DNA of 45,255 bases from a virus (IMGVR_UViG_3300026488_000004:1-45255); one strand, 5' to 3'. Positions 18,720 through 27,092 are shown, counted from the stretch's first letter. Translations and numbers: made by a program. Notes: generated from the letters alone by a model not told the origin.

Positions 18720-18973
18720 TCGCCTCCTCTCAGCCATACTGTTATATCAGAATAGTGGCTTAGTATATACACATCTGTTGGTTCTTCAGCTATATACAAT
18801 TCACTGTTCATAAGAATCAAACCTCTGTTCTCACTGTTTAATTCTTTTTCTCCTATCCATAAATATGAGTCGCTTTGATTCTGAACCACCTTGCAGTTAT
18901 GAATAAGATATAGCTCTTTGGCTTTTATCTCCATTGTTAATTCTTGTTTACTTGTTAATGTGATTTCTATCAT
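18716..18973 (-). CDS. small tail-region protein
   Basis: An 85-residue protein, mostly beta with alternating polar and hydrophobic residues, no known domain. It overlaps the next gene by a few bases and carries that gene's GGAGG ribosome-binding site in its last codons, so the two are coupled. Start follows AGGAGATGAGAA. Probably part of the fibre cassette. Confidence 0.55.
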   Translation of the reverse strand: MIEITLTSKQELTMEIKAKELYLIHNCKVVQNQSDSYLWIGEKELNSENRGLILMNSELYIAEEPTDVYILSHYSDITVWLRGGE

Positions 18974-18983
18974 TTCTCATCTC

Positions 18984-19493
18984 CTATGTAAATTTAATTT
19001 TTTCTATTTCTTCTACTGATGTGGCATCATTAACTTGCTCTCTTAAGGAATTAAATTTGGTAAAGATTTCCGTTTGTTTTTGTCCTGCAAGAACCAATGC
19101 TTCTTTAAATTTAGGTTTAGTTAATTGAATAGTGTTGTTATTGGTATCTATCCAATCTAATGTAGTTGTATCATCAGGTAATGCTTGTATAGCCCTACTC
19201 ATTCTTGTCTGAGCCAATTCATTTCCATCGAGATACTCACCTGATTCTAATGTTACGGCTATTTCATTTACAAGTTTGTCTCTCATTTGTTTGAGATAGT
19301 TTATCTTTTTGTTTTTGAAATATTCTAATCTCTCTTCTTCTGTGAATGCAGGATCAGGTTGGCTACCTTCTTTTATCCATTCTTGTATCTCTCGATAATG
19401 TCTGTTGGATTTATCTAAAGGTACTAATGTTCCGTTTAATAAATATCCTGTTAATTTATTTGTTTCTATATCTCTTATTTCTTTAACTTTCAT
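18984..19493 (-). CDS. DUF4376-like fibre helper protein
   Basis: A 169-residue helical protein. It carries an N-terminal short beta part, a region FTEEERLEYFKNKKINYLK followed by a helix with a SGEYLDGNELAQTRM motif, and TTLDWIDTNNNTI, a layout I associate with DUF4376-type tail proteins. The C-terminus resembles the two sister helpers. It follows the 388-residue fibre gene in the transcript. Such proteins are often fibre chaperones; here that is inferred from position. Start follows AAGGAGTAATGA. Confidence 0.65.
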   Translation of the reverse strand: MKVKEIRDIETNKLTGYLLNGTLVPLDKSNRHYREIQEWIKEGSQPDPAFTEEERLEYFKNKKINYLKQMRDKLVNEIAVTLESGEYLDGNELAQTRMSRAIQALPDDTTTLDWIDTNNNTIQLTKPKFKEALVLAGQKQTEIFTKFNSLREQVNDATSVEEIEKIKFT

Positions 19494-19503
19494 TCATTAC
19501 TCC

Positions 19504-20670
19504 TTACATTTCAGCATCTGCTGTAAAATGCCAAGTATATAGATGCTCATTTGTTAATCCACCTTGATGATCATAAAAGTATACTCGTTCACCGGTATTT
19601 GTTTCTGGTCCTATCGTTGGGGTACCAGCATCAACACCATCGGTCCTGTCTCTATATTTCCCCACTGTCCCTGTCTCGAACGCATACACTGTTATTGAAG
19701 GAGTGGTTCTCATTTTATTTTTAAGATAATAACTTCTTTCAGTGAAATTCACAGTGGATATAGCACTCGTGGTTAGTGCCCCATCTAACCAATCATATCT
19801 GAAATGTGGATACATGGTGTTAAAAAAATATCTTCTACATCTATGTAGTTGAACGTCAAAAGGCACTTGTTCAAAATCAGTAGCTATAGTGCCTTTTTCT
19901 AATTGAACATCAGCTACTGAAATGTGGTTTCCAGCAGTTGTGTACCATTTTGTTGCATTTTTACTACAAATAGGAACAAACTTTGTATTATGCACGCCGT
20001 CAGTTCTATCTACCCACTTATCTGTAGTATTTGCCATATGAGACGGAAAATATGATGCAATATGCAGCTCAATTCCTATTTGTTCATCTCTATGATTATA
20101 TTGTTGTAATAAAGAGGAATCAAAATTGATTGTTTTACTTATTTTTTTCCAAGTTTCACTTCCATCATACTCAAAATCTGTGACATAACTATATCCAATA
20201 TCGTTGCCGCTATCGTCAGCCCCATACACTCTTCTTAATGCAACACTAAATGTGCCTGCAACATTTGATTTAAACCAAAATGAAATTGTTATATAGTCGC
20301 CATTTTTAATCTCATTGTATAAATGATACCCTTCAAATATATATCTTAAAGTCATTATACCAGTTGCCTCAGATAAATTACTTTCGTCTAAATTTAAAGC
20401 ATTATCATTATCATCATTATTTGCTATCAAATTTATTCCAACATTTCCAGAAGGAACAGTATTATCGGGCTTGGCATTCAACTTACCGCTTGAATGTTTC
20501 CAGATACTACTATACCATCTATCAGCATGATAAATAGAACTGCTATTTGTAATAGAAAAATTCAATCCTCTTTGCCATACACTAAAATCTCCATTTATAA
20601 TTTTGTTTTTAAACCCAATAAAAGATTGAGTTATGTTGGGTAATTGAGAAGCATTCCAAGCTTTGCTCAT
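19504..20670 (-). CDS. tail fibre / receptor-binding protein with carbohydrate-binding-like region
   Basis: A 388-residue protein. Its N-terminal part holds the segment FKNKIINGDFSVWQRG, common at the start of phage fibre domains with a jelly-roll carbohydrate-binding fold. A beta-rich body with GDYITISFWFKS and SWF-type aromatic ladders follows, then ADVQLEKGTIATDFE, also typical of these domains. The C-terminus (about 300-388) is variable and aromatic and may be the receptor-contact knob. It contains only one copy of the dispersed repeat (near 19704) in 1.2 kb. Start follows AAGGAGAATGAT. Confidence 0.75.
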   Translation of the reverse strand: MSKAWNASQLPNITQSFIGFKNKIINGDFSVWQRGLNFSITNSSSIYHADRWYSSIWKHSSGKLNAKPDNTVPSGNVGINLIANNDDNDNALNLDESNLSEATGIMTLRYIFEGYHLYNEIKNGDYITISFWFKSNVAGTFSVALRRVYGADDSGNDIGYSYVTDFEYDGSETWKKISKTINFDSSLLQQYNHRDEQIGIELHIASYFPSHMANTTDKWVDRTDGVHNTKFVPICSKNATKWYTTAGNHISVADVQLEKGTIATDFEQVPFDVQLHRCRRYFFNTMYPHFRYDWLDGALTTSAISTVNFTERSYYLKNKMRTTPSITVYAFETGTVGKYRDRTDGVDAGTPTIGPETNTGERVYFYDHQGGLTNEHLYTWHFTADAEM

Positions 20671-20671
20671 A

Positions 20672-21181
20672 TCATTCTCCTTTCCAGCTTATTGAATTGA
20701 CCTCATCTATTGTTGTAGCTTGTTTAACCTGTTGCTTTAACTGATTAGCTTTCTCTAATATAGCTATCTTAATATCTTTACCATCCTTTAACACTTGAGT
20801 TATTTGTTCAGGTGTATGTTCTTTATATTCCCAAGTCTGCCCATTATCATGCGAACATTTGAATAGTTGATTCTCATTTGTTAATTGTGCTGTTTGAACT
20901 ACACCTAAGAGATTAATCTGGTCTGTTGGTTCTGATTGATATAAATGTTTAGAACCAAGTGCGGATGAAATAAACCCTGAAACTATCTTTTCTTGTGCTA
21001 TTTTGTTTATTTCAGATATTTTCTCTTGTTTAGCTTTCTCAAATAATTCTTGATTCTGTAAATCCAGAAAATCTTGAGGTGGATTGTCTTTATCATATTC
21101 TGTGAAACCATCAGGGATTTCGTATCCTGTTCCTTTTATTAATTTATTGTTTTCTGTTTTATAAAAGTATTTTAGCTTCAT
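20672..21181 (-). CDS. DUF4376 fibre helper protein
   Basis: A 169-residue protein with the clearest DUF4376 pattern of the three helpers: a long helix with KISEINKIAQEKI, then GFISSALGSKHLYQSE and DQINLLGVV, then HTPEQITQVLKDG. The C-terminus (QATTIDEVNSISW) matches its sister proteins. Located directly after a fibre gene, overlapping it by 4 bases. Start follows AGGAGGCAAACA. A chaperone or attachment role is inferred. Confidence 0.72.
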   Translation of the reverse strand: MKLKYFYKTENNKLIKGTGYEIPDGFTEYDKDNPPQDFLDLQNQELFEKAKQEKISEINKIAQEKIVSGFISSALGSKHLYQSEPTDQINLLGVVQTAQLTNENQLFKCSHDNGQTWEYKEHTPEQITQVLKDGKDIKIAILEKANQLKQQVKQATTIDEVNSISWKGE

Positions 21182-22194
21182 TGTTTGCCTCCTAATACTA
21201 AAATATATACCATTGAACTATCATAAAGACTAGAAGAATAGCTGCTTCTCACCCTAAAATAGGTAGTCGTATTAATATCTTCAGACTTTTGTGCTATATG
21301 TTGTAATGCATCATCATCATTAGCATCTCTTTGTGTTCCTAAAATAACATAATTTGCATTATCCATTTCATTCTCAAAATAAATTGTATATACTCCTGTG
21401 TCATTTCTTATAACACTACTTATGTTATAACTATCTTCAATAGTTCCATTCATTCCATCAAACACAACCCATGCGGTAATTTGGTTTTTTATCCAGCTAT
21501 CATCTTTCTTGACAACCTCTGCTCCAGTTGTTTTAACCAATTCGCCTACTACGTTCTCTACTTTTGTAACTACATCAATATCTTCATAATCGTTTTTATT
21601 CACAAAAGTATTATCAGCTTCAGCCTTTGTGTAGCAATCAGCTAAAACAAAAGAACCAAAGAACACGCCTAATATCTCATCACCATCAGCAGGGGCTGTA
21701 TCAAATTTCACATTCTGACCATCAGATAAATCCACATCCTGAGTAACATTCACACCATTAACATATACCTCAGCATAATTAGCATCATAACCATCAGTTA
21801 CACTGAAAGAGGTTGTGGTTCCATCACCAGTCCAAGTCTGTTTTTTAACCATTCCATTTATAGCAGATGAAGCTAATTGCCACGATGTTCCATCGTATGC
21901 TTTCATTTTATTTATTGTTGTATTAAAATACAAATCACCTTCTTGTAAAGAAGAACCATCGTTTCTTTTTGTAGGGTCTTCAGTTTTAGCCCCCTGATAT
22001 TGTTCAACAAAATCACCACTTATTGGCTCCCAATAAGCATTATCGCTCAATGGGGTTCCAGCTGGAACATTTTGTTTTGAGATATACTTCACACCATAGC
22101 TATTATTCACGATGGTTAAAAGCTCGTAATCTTTTGAGCTATCCCATTCTCCGCCAAAGGTTATTCTAACCTTTCCCAAGTTTAAAGTTCCCAA
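21178..22194 (-). CDS. tail fibre protein, TTG start
   Basis: A 338-residue fibre-like protein starting at TTG after AAGGAGTAAAGT. The N-terminal 60 residues hold a carbohydrate-binding-like block (WDSSKDYELLTIVNNS, then a KYISKQNVPAGTPL stretch). Next comes a Gly-rich beta part with GDLYFNTTINKMKAYDG and TWTGDGTTTSF, a repeat-like motif seen in many virion fibres, a short coiled region with YTKAEADNTF, and a C-terminal beta domain with aromatic residues. Four-base overlap with the helper gene downstream. Confidence 0.75.
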   Translation of the reverse strand: MGTLNLGKVRITFGGEWDSSKDYELLTIVNNSYGVKYISKQNVPAGTPLSDNAYWEPISGDFVEQYQGAKTEDPTKRNDGSSLQEGDLYFNTTINKMKAYDGTSWQLASSAINGMVKKQTWTGDGTTTSFSVTDGYDANYAEVYVNGVNVTQDVDLSDGQNVKFDTAPADGDEILGVFFGSFVLADCYTKAEADNTFVNKNDYEDIDVVTKVENVVGELVKTTGAEVVKKDDSWIKNQITAWVVFDGMNGTIEDSYNISSVIRNDTGVYTIYFENEMDNANYVILGTQRDANDDDALQHIAQKSEDINTTTYFRVRSSYSSSLYDSSMVYILVLGGKQ

Positions 22195-22206
22195 ACTTTA
22201 CTCCTT

Positions 22207-22821
22207 TTAATTGTAGTTTATAACAAGATAGCCATCATCGCTTATAGACGGCGCAGATGAGGCATCTATTTGCGTGACTAGCAAATGTCCGTTTGTATCT
22301 ATTGTAGCTGAACCAAGATCTACATTAAGATACGCTTGAACAAGATTTACATCAGTATGATAAATCGAATAGTTATCGTTTAGCGTAAGAATATCATCTT
22401 TTACTGATGCCACAGTGTTTACATTATCAATGTTTGTGGCAACAGTATCAACATTATCAATGTCGTTAACTACCTTATCTATATTAGATAAATCGTTAGC
22501 AACATTATTTATGTTTGTAATATTAGAACCAACGGTGCTTATATTCGTTATATTATTAGCAACCGTATTAACATTATTTTTGTTGATTGCAACATTATTA
22601 ATGTTATCTATATTTGTAGCTACAGTGTTCACATTCGTGATAGAACCAGCGGTCGTATTAATGTCTGTCAAATTGTCAGCAACACTTCTAACATTGTTTA
22701 TATTAGAACCAACTTCTTTTACCTTGTTGTCTGATAGTAAAGTATTTAAAATATCAATAGTTGAATCAATTTTCTTATCTATATACGTTTTCATAAAATC
22801 ATATAACTGTTGAACTGTCAT
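22207..22821 (-). CDS. decapeptide-repeat tail fibre protein
   Basis: About 204 residues. After a helical N-terminus, residues about 45-150 consist of a 10-residue repeat of the type TVATNIDNIN, present about ten times with conserved Val and Asn positions (TVANNITNIS, TVGSNITNIN, KVVNDIDNVD, TVATNIDNVN). This predicts a trimeric shaft or a beta-solenoid. The C-terminus is a short beta segment. Start is ATG at 22821, overlapping the upstream stop as ATGA; a TTG two codons earlier is possible. The repeat unit is 30 bases in the DNA. Confidence 0.7.
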   Translation of the reverse strand: MTVQQLYDFMKTYIDKKIDSTIDILNTLLSDNKVKEVGSNINNVRSVADNLTDINTTAGSITNVNTVATNIDNINNVAINKNNVNTVANNITNISTVGSNITNINNVANDLSNIDKVVNDIDNVDTVATNIDNVNTVASVKDDILTLNDNYSIYHTDVNLVQAYLNVDLGSATIDTNGHLLVTQIDASSAPSISDDGYLVINYN

Positions 22822-23501
22822 AACCAAGCCCTTTTATGTAGTTTTGAATTGTAATAAGGGTATTTGCTCATAAGAAGATTAATCTCATTGTTCCATTTCT
22901 GAAAGTCTGAAACAACTGGCTGTAAGTTCTGAGCATTAGTATAGTTAGAAGAAAGATAATATTTTACACCAGCTATTAAGGCAGGTTTTATAACTTCTTC
23001 TATGTTAGAACCAACAAGTGTAACGTCTGGGATAAATGAGCCTATAGCATAGGCTTTAATTGATTCTTCGTTAAACGCTCCCTTATATTCATAGATTAAA
23101 TCATTTACGGGATCAAACAAATCAAATATGCTCTCTCTATTCTCGTTAACAACATCTGTTACGTCAATTAATTGGCTATTCTCTGGAAAAGACTCTAAAG
23201 TTTCGTTTACCTGAACCTCTAATCCAGTTCCATCATTCATAGCCTCAAGCAAATCCTCAAGCGTTGGCTCTATTACATCTAAAGACAATAGATCTTTTTT
23301 TTCAGCCATATTTATTTTATAAATAGAGCCAAAGTCATATACAGTTACGCCATCAATAATCTCAAAACCTATAATAGTTTTAAAAATTCTTGTCTTAAAA
23401 GCTATTTCCCTGATTACGTCATTCAGTATCGTGGCTAAATCTGTATCTTCTATTCCATAATCTCTCACATAAACCTTATAATTGTTTATATCTATTGCCA
23501 T
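22818..23501 (-). CDS. putative head-tail connector / adaptor protein
   Basis: A 227-residue acidic protein. It opens with a helical region typical of adaptor proteins (TDLATILNDVIREIAFKTR), has a beta part with DGVTVYDFGSIYKI, and ends with helices and an aromatic tail (FQKWNNEINLLMSKYPYY). The layout recalls podovirus gp4/gp11-type adaptors, placed here directly downstream of the terminase. Start follows AAAGGTAAATA. The identification is tentative. Confidence 0.5.
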   Translation of the reverse strand: MAIDINNYKVYVRDYGIEDTDLATILNDVIREIAFKTRIFKTIIGFEIIDGVTVYDFGSIYKINMAEKKDLLSLDVIEPTLEDLLEAMNDGTGLEVQVNETLESFPENSQLIDVTDVVNENRESIFDLFDPVNDLIYEYKGAFNEESIKAYAIGSFIPDVTLVGSNIEEVIKPALIAGVKYYLSSNYTNAQNLQPVVSDFQKWNNEINLLMSKYPYYNSKLHKRAWL

Positions 23502-23547
23502 TATTTACCTTTATCGGTTTTGTGAATTATAACACAAAAAAATAAAA

Positions 23548-25047
23548 TTAAAACAAATAAGGGTTTGTAAAACTTTCATCAACTATCCCTTCACTGTCTG
23601 AGTAGTTTATTGGTTCAGCATAAATCATATCTATAAGGGTTAATTGTGATAACGAATCTATTAAGTCATCATGTTTAGCAAGAATAGAATCATTAGTAAT
23701 TAGACTCATCTCATGCTTTAACTCATCAACAAACTCTTTCATATGAGTTTTTGGCAACCATAATCTTCCCATTTCTACAACAGGTTGTAGAGCTTTAAAT
23801 ACAGCCAGTTTAGCCTTGGTTCTATTAACCATCTGAAGATTGAAAAACTTTCCCCTCTTAACCATCTCATTCTGAATAAACGTTTTCATAGACAGCTGAA
23901 AAGCTACCTTTTCAAGAACCACAGCGTAAGGGTTCCATCTTGCAACTAAAGTAAATATTCTATCTATTGTCTCATCAGGTTTAATTCTTCCAAAGAAACC
24001 GTCCACCAAGAACCAGTTGTTGTTCTCATCTATCCCTACAACGCTAATTGCGGTATAGTCAGCATAAGATTTTTCAGATACTGCCAAGTCCACAGATATA
24101 TAATAAGTCAAAGAACCAAGTTTGTCTTTTAAATCATCAATATTGTAATAGTTTATATTTTCCATGTTAAACAGCAAATCATCTTTAGGCGTAACTTGAA
24201 GCATGTATTCCTGATAAAAAGAAGTCTCTTTTCCCTGGTCTTTTAAATCCTCATAGATCTCTCTGACATAATCAGGCGTAAATCTGTCAGACCAAGAAGT
24301 TATGAGTTTATTCCAGTCTTCTGGAGGGAAATCCTCTGCAACAGGTAAAACAATAGTTTTCCAAGTTTTGCTTCTCACTAAATCCAATAACAATGAGTCC
24401 TCGTGTATAGGCGTTCCAATAAATATAAACTCATATTTGTTAGGGTTGATAGAAGGTCTAACTACATTGTTGAACCAGTTCTTTAACTTGGTTCTTGATT
24501 CTTTAGTAGAATGCTTCTCATCGTTTTCAATATCGTCAAGAATGACAATATTAGGACGTTTGTTTGCTATATTGGTTCCCCTTAAACTTTGTCCAGAACC
24601 ACGTCCTTTGAAATAAAACATTTTCTGAAGTTCTTTGTGCCAGACATAGATAGTAGGATCATCACCTAGTCTTTTCTTCTTAATCTCAAGAACCTTACTT
24701 AAATCACTTTGCTCTATGAGAGCTAGTAATGTCTCAAAAGTGGACTCAACCATAGCTACACTATCCTGAATAACAAGAATATAATCAAACTCTCCAAAGT
24801 TAGGTTTCTTTCCAAGATAGAGCCAACGAAGAATGTTGTATTTAGTAAGAGCAGATTTTCCCAAACCTCTATGACACATAACCACTTTATGTTTGTCTTT
24901 TGAGAGAAGATGGTCAACTAACTGAAAATGAGCTTCAGCACTTCTATTTTCTTCTTTAAAAAAAGAATTGAACCATACAAAAAACTTTACAGTTTCTTTG
25001 TGTTTAGGAACATACGGCTTACTATAACTCTGTCTTTCAACTATCAA
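23548..25047 (-). CDS. terL: terminase large subunit, T7-like
   Basis: A 499-residue packaging motor. Walker A is CHRGLGKSAL (Lys64), Walker B ends ILDDIE (Asp171-Asp172), and a coupling-type motif IFIGTPIHED lies near 210. The C-terminal RNase H-like nuclease is marked by YYISVDLAVS (Asp320) and a late acidic motif AKHDDLIDSL near 470. The pattern of DDIENDE and the length fit T7-type terminases. It starts at TTG after AAGGACATTAA and overlaps the upstream membrane gene by 11 bases. It couples ATP hydrolysis to DNA translocation into the prohead. Confidence 0.93.
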   Translation of the reverse strand: MIVERQSYSKPYVPKHKETVKFFVWFNSFFKEENRSAEAHFQLVDHLLSKDKHKVVMCHRGLGKSALTKYNILRWLYLGKKPNFGEFDYILVIQDSVAMVESTFETLLALIEQSDLSKVLEIKKKRLGDDPTIYVWHKELQKMFYFKGRGSGQSLRGTNIANKRPNIVILDDIENDEKHSTKESRTKLKNWFNNVVRPSINPNKYEFIFIGTPIHEDSLLLDLVRSKTWKTIVLPVAEDFPPEDWNKLITSWSDRFTPDYVREIYEDLKDQGKETSFYQEYMLQVTPKDDLLFNMENINYYNIDDLKDKLGSLTYYISVDLAVSEKSYADYTAISVVGIDENNNWFLVDGFFGRIKPDETIDRIFTLVARWNPYAVVLEKVAFQLSMKTFIQNEMVKRGKFFNLQMVNRTKAKLAVFKALQPVVEMGRLWLPKTHMKEFVDELKHEMSLITNDSILAKHDDLIDSLSQLTLIDMIYAEPINYSDSEGIVDESFTNPYLF

Positions 25048-25330
25048 TTAATGTCCTTATTAAATATACTATTATCGCAGTAATAGCTGGTATAGAAGTA
25101 AAAAGAGCATCATAAAAATCTGTTGTGTGGTTCTCAGAGAAAGAGTCATAAACTTCTTTAAGAAGCCCTACTATCACAACAATAGCAAATGAAAATAAGA
25201 TGTCTTCAGTTAAAAAAAATAAACAAATAAACAAAATAGAACCAACTGCCATATGGGCGATCTTGTCGTGTGGTATTCTGTTGAACAATAATAACAATTT
25301 TTCAGTGACATTATAAAATGTTTTTTTCAT
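25037..25330 (-). CDS. small membrane protein of the lysis cassette
   Basis: A 97-residue protein with a basic N-terminus, a PHDKIAHMAVGS motif like that of VanZ-type small membrane proteins, and two to three hydrophobic helices (LFICLFFLTEDILFSFAIVV region and AITAIIVYLI). It lies between the endolysin and the terminase genes, so a holin, antiholin or other lysis role is possible. Start follows AAAGGATTGAT. Confidence 0.55.
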   Translation of the reverse strand: MKKTFYNVTEKLLLLFNRIPHDKIAHMAVGSILFICLFFLTEDILFSFAIVVIVGLLKEVYDSFSENHTTDFYDALFTSIPAITAIIVYLIRTLIDS

Positions 25331-25331
25331 A

Positions 25332-25757
25332 TCAATCCTTTAATTCAAAATGTCCTACGTCATATCCATTTCCTATATTGAAAGTTAACCCCCAGACAAT
25401 AGGAACGTTTAGCAATCTTGAAGATCTAAGTATAGCTCTTCCGACTTCTAACCACATCCATCCGTTTTCTTTTGTGTAATCAAATATGCCCCTTTTATTT
25501 TCTCTATCCCAAATATAGATATCAACCGCATGACCATATCCGTCTTCTTGGATCTGATGCTTTGATTTTTTTTTGTATCCATCAAGTTCACTTAACCCTT
25601 TTTTATATTTTTCATTTTGCTCTTCAGCAGTTCTAACTCCAGAAGCAATACCAAAATCAACTTTCGACTCTTTTATTGCTCTATTCAGAACCAACGTGAG
25701 CGAAGGATGAACTCCCTTTAATCTGTTTTTAGAAGTTTTACCAAAACTATATCCCAT
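25332..25757 (-). CDS. endolysin, M15-family L,D-carboxypeptidase/endopeptidase
   Basis: A 141-residue peptidoglycan peptidase of the VanY/T5-endolysin kind. It has SGVRTAEEQ near 39-47, the zinc motif spread over SKHQ (His67) and YGHAVDI (Asp79), and a late DVGHFEL (His136). A short insertion lies between SKHQ and GHAVDI compared with the usual SxHxxGxAxD. There is no signal peptide, so release depends on a holin. Flanked by membrane-protein genes that supply one. Start follows AAGGAGAGGAAA. Confidence 0.88.
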   Translation of the reverse strand: MGYSFGKTSKNRLKGVHPSLTLVLNRAIKESKVDFGIASGVRTAEEQNEKYKKGLSELDGYKKKSKHQIQEDGYGHAVDIYIWDRENKRGIFDYTKENGWMWLEVGRAILRSSRLLNVPIVWGLTFNIGNGYDVGHFELKD

Positions 25758-25775
25758 TTTCCTCTCCTTGTCATT

Positions 25776-25871
25776 TTATTTACAATCGTCTTTTATAACA
25801 TACACAGAGATACATACCCCTATAACTATGCTTAAAGCGCTATAATACACGAAGTAGTATGCTTCAATCAC
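25776..25871 (-). CDS. 31-residue single-TM peptide (GTG start)
   Basis: Read from GTG at 25871, which overlaps the stop of the 3-TM gene as GTGA. The product has 31 residues with one hydrophobic stretch (YYSALSIVIGVCISVYVI) and a polar Lys-Asp-Asp-Cys-Lys end. Translation would be by coupling, since the only purine-rich site is a weak GAGAG. It fills most of the gap between the 3-TM gene and the endolysin. Lysis cassettes often carry such tiny membrane peptides, but expression is unproven. Confidence 0.45.
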   Translation of the reverse strand: MIEAYYFVYYSALSIVIGVCISVYVIKDDCK

Positions 25872-26221
25872 TGTTTTTTCTCTCTGTTGTAGTAAGACTC
25901 CACAGCTTTTCTCATAGAATCAGAATTGAGCTTATCGGCAATCATGAGTTCCATTAAATATACACCTCTGGTTCCTATATGCCCAAAAGCTGAAGCTATC
26001 CCAGCACTAAGTATCATGTTTTCAGACCATCCATAAACTAATAAAAATACTGTGATTCCTATCGACGTAGAACCAATGAGATCTATTATCAACATAGAAA
26101 GTTTTCTTCTAATGGAAAGTGATGACAAGTCTCTTCTTACAAAAGAACCAATGCCAGAAAAGAGTATCGAAAAGCCTACAACTATGTAATCTATTATCCC
26201 AAATTCATTTATATGCTTCAT
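25868..26221 (-). CDS. 3-TM holin candidate
   Basis: About 117 residues from the ATG at 26221, which follows AGGGGTG at a good distance; a longer frame from 26239 overlaps the terminase gene. Three hydrophobic segments are visible: DYIVVGFSILFSGIGSF, MLIIDLIGSTSIGITVFLL and a weaker third around ILSAGIASAFGHIG. The tail is charged. The pattern recalls LydA-like holins, and the endolysin is two genes downstream. Confidence 0.6.
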   Translation of the reverse strand: MKHINEFGIIDYIVVGFSILFSGIGSFVRRDLSSLSIRRKLSMLIIDLIGSTSIGITVFLLVYGWSENMILSAGIASAFGHIGTRGVYLMELMIADKLNSDSMRKAVESYYNREKKQ

Positions 26222-26231
26222 GTGTTCACCC

Positions 26232-26885
26232 CTAGTCATCTTTTTCCCTTTGATTAGATGTCATCTCTATAACTTTAGATGCGTCTAATCCTTGTAACCT
26301 ATTCGCTATTTTATCAAGTTTATCTTCAATCTGGACAACATTTATCTCATTGTTTTGAATATTAACGTTTAGTTCTAATTCTTGAGCTTTTTCAGGTTTT
26401 CTTGTTTCCTGTAAAAACGTTTTCATATATTCTATTCTATCCCTATCCTTGGTTCTTTCGTCAAATATCTTCTTAAGAGATAGATCCAGCACCTTCATCC
26501 TGTCAAGAGCATATGTAACATACAGGCTAGTATGCAGAGTAGAAACAATATATTTGTAGAGCTTTGAATTCTCAAGCCTTTTAGCTTTTAATTCAATCGT
26601 GGTTCTTCCTAATTCATCACCAACCTTTTTCTCTTCAGAACCAAGAGGAGCATCAGTATCAGTTACAACACATCTTTCAGGAAAAGCACACTTAAAAGCC
26701 TCATACCTTGAAGCATTCTCATTGAACCTTTTCCTGATATAAATAATTGTCTTCGCTATCCTACTTAAATCATTTACACCAGTATCTTCACTAATGCTGA
26801 CAATTTCACTTGGTTCTAAATAGTCGTCTTCATTAAATTGTTTCAGAACCAACGAAGCATTCTCAAGTCTCTGTTTTATATCCAT
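26232..26885 (-). CDS. putative terminase small subunit
   Basis: A 217-residue, helical, charged protein. Residues about 60-75 (RYEAFKCAFPER) resemble the DNA-recognition region of small terminases, and the C-terminal half is a long helical oligomerisation-type region. It is the first sizeable gene of the late block and lies three genes upstream of lysis and five upstream of terL. Start ATG follows AAGGTG and overlaps a 33-residue leader ORF. The family call is from position and pattern. Confidence 0.6.
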   Translation of the reverse strand: MDIKQRLENASLVLKQFNEDDYLEPSEIVSISEDTGVNDLSRIAKTIIYIRKRFNENASRYEAFKCAFPERCVVTDTDAPLGSEEKKVGDELGRTTIELKAKRLENSKLYKYIVSTLHTSLYVTYALDRMKVLDLSLKKIFDERTKDRDRIEYMKTFLQETRKPEKAQELELNVNIQNNEINVVQIEDKLDKIANRLQGLDASKVIEMTSNQREKDD

Positions 26886-26977
26886 CTAAACACCTTATTC
26901 AACAGTCTAAAGAACCAAGTCCTAGGTCTGTATAATTTAATCATTTGTTTTAATAGCTCATCACTTGTTATCTCCAT
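26876..26977 (-). CDS. 33-residue leader ORF upstream of terminase gene
   Basis: ATG at 26977 follows AGGAATGAG, a usable ribosome-binding site. The 33-residue product is basic and aromatic near its end (RPRTWFFRLLNKVFRW). Its stop overlaps the ATG of the putative small terminase, so ribosomes finishing it could restart there. It could be a real small protein or a coupling leader. Confidence 0.5.
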   Translation of the reverse strand: MEITSDELLKQMIKLYRPRTWFFRLLNKVFRWI

Positions 26978-27030
26978 CTCATTCCTATATCTTTGTGAAC
27001 AGTAATGCCAAACTGATTTCTTTTTTTCAT
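26968..27030 (-). CDS. 20-residue leader ORF of late transcript
   Basis: ATG at 27030 follows AAAAGGGATAAT, and the stop overlaps the start of the 33-residue ORF. It is the first translatable frame after the leftward promoter at 27063-27092. The product, 20 residues, is basic and may matter only for ribosome loading. Confidence 0.35.
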   Translation of the reverse strand: MKKRNQFGITVHKDIGMRWR

Positions 27031-27062
27031 ATTATCCCTTTTGTTGTTTACTTGGTTCGTAA

Positions 27063-27092
27063 ATTATACTATAATAGTTTTGCAGGTTGCAA
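27063..27092 (-). promoter_or_regulatory. leftward late promoter
   Basis: On the minus strand TTGCAA (plus-strand 27087-27092) and TATAAT (27063-27068) are separated by 18 bases. It lies about 30 bases upstream of the first ORF of the leftward block. The -35 is inside a TTTGCA-N3-TGCAAA palindrome, so a repressor or activator could control it. A promoter match only; not mapped. Confidence 0.55.
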
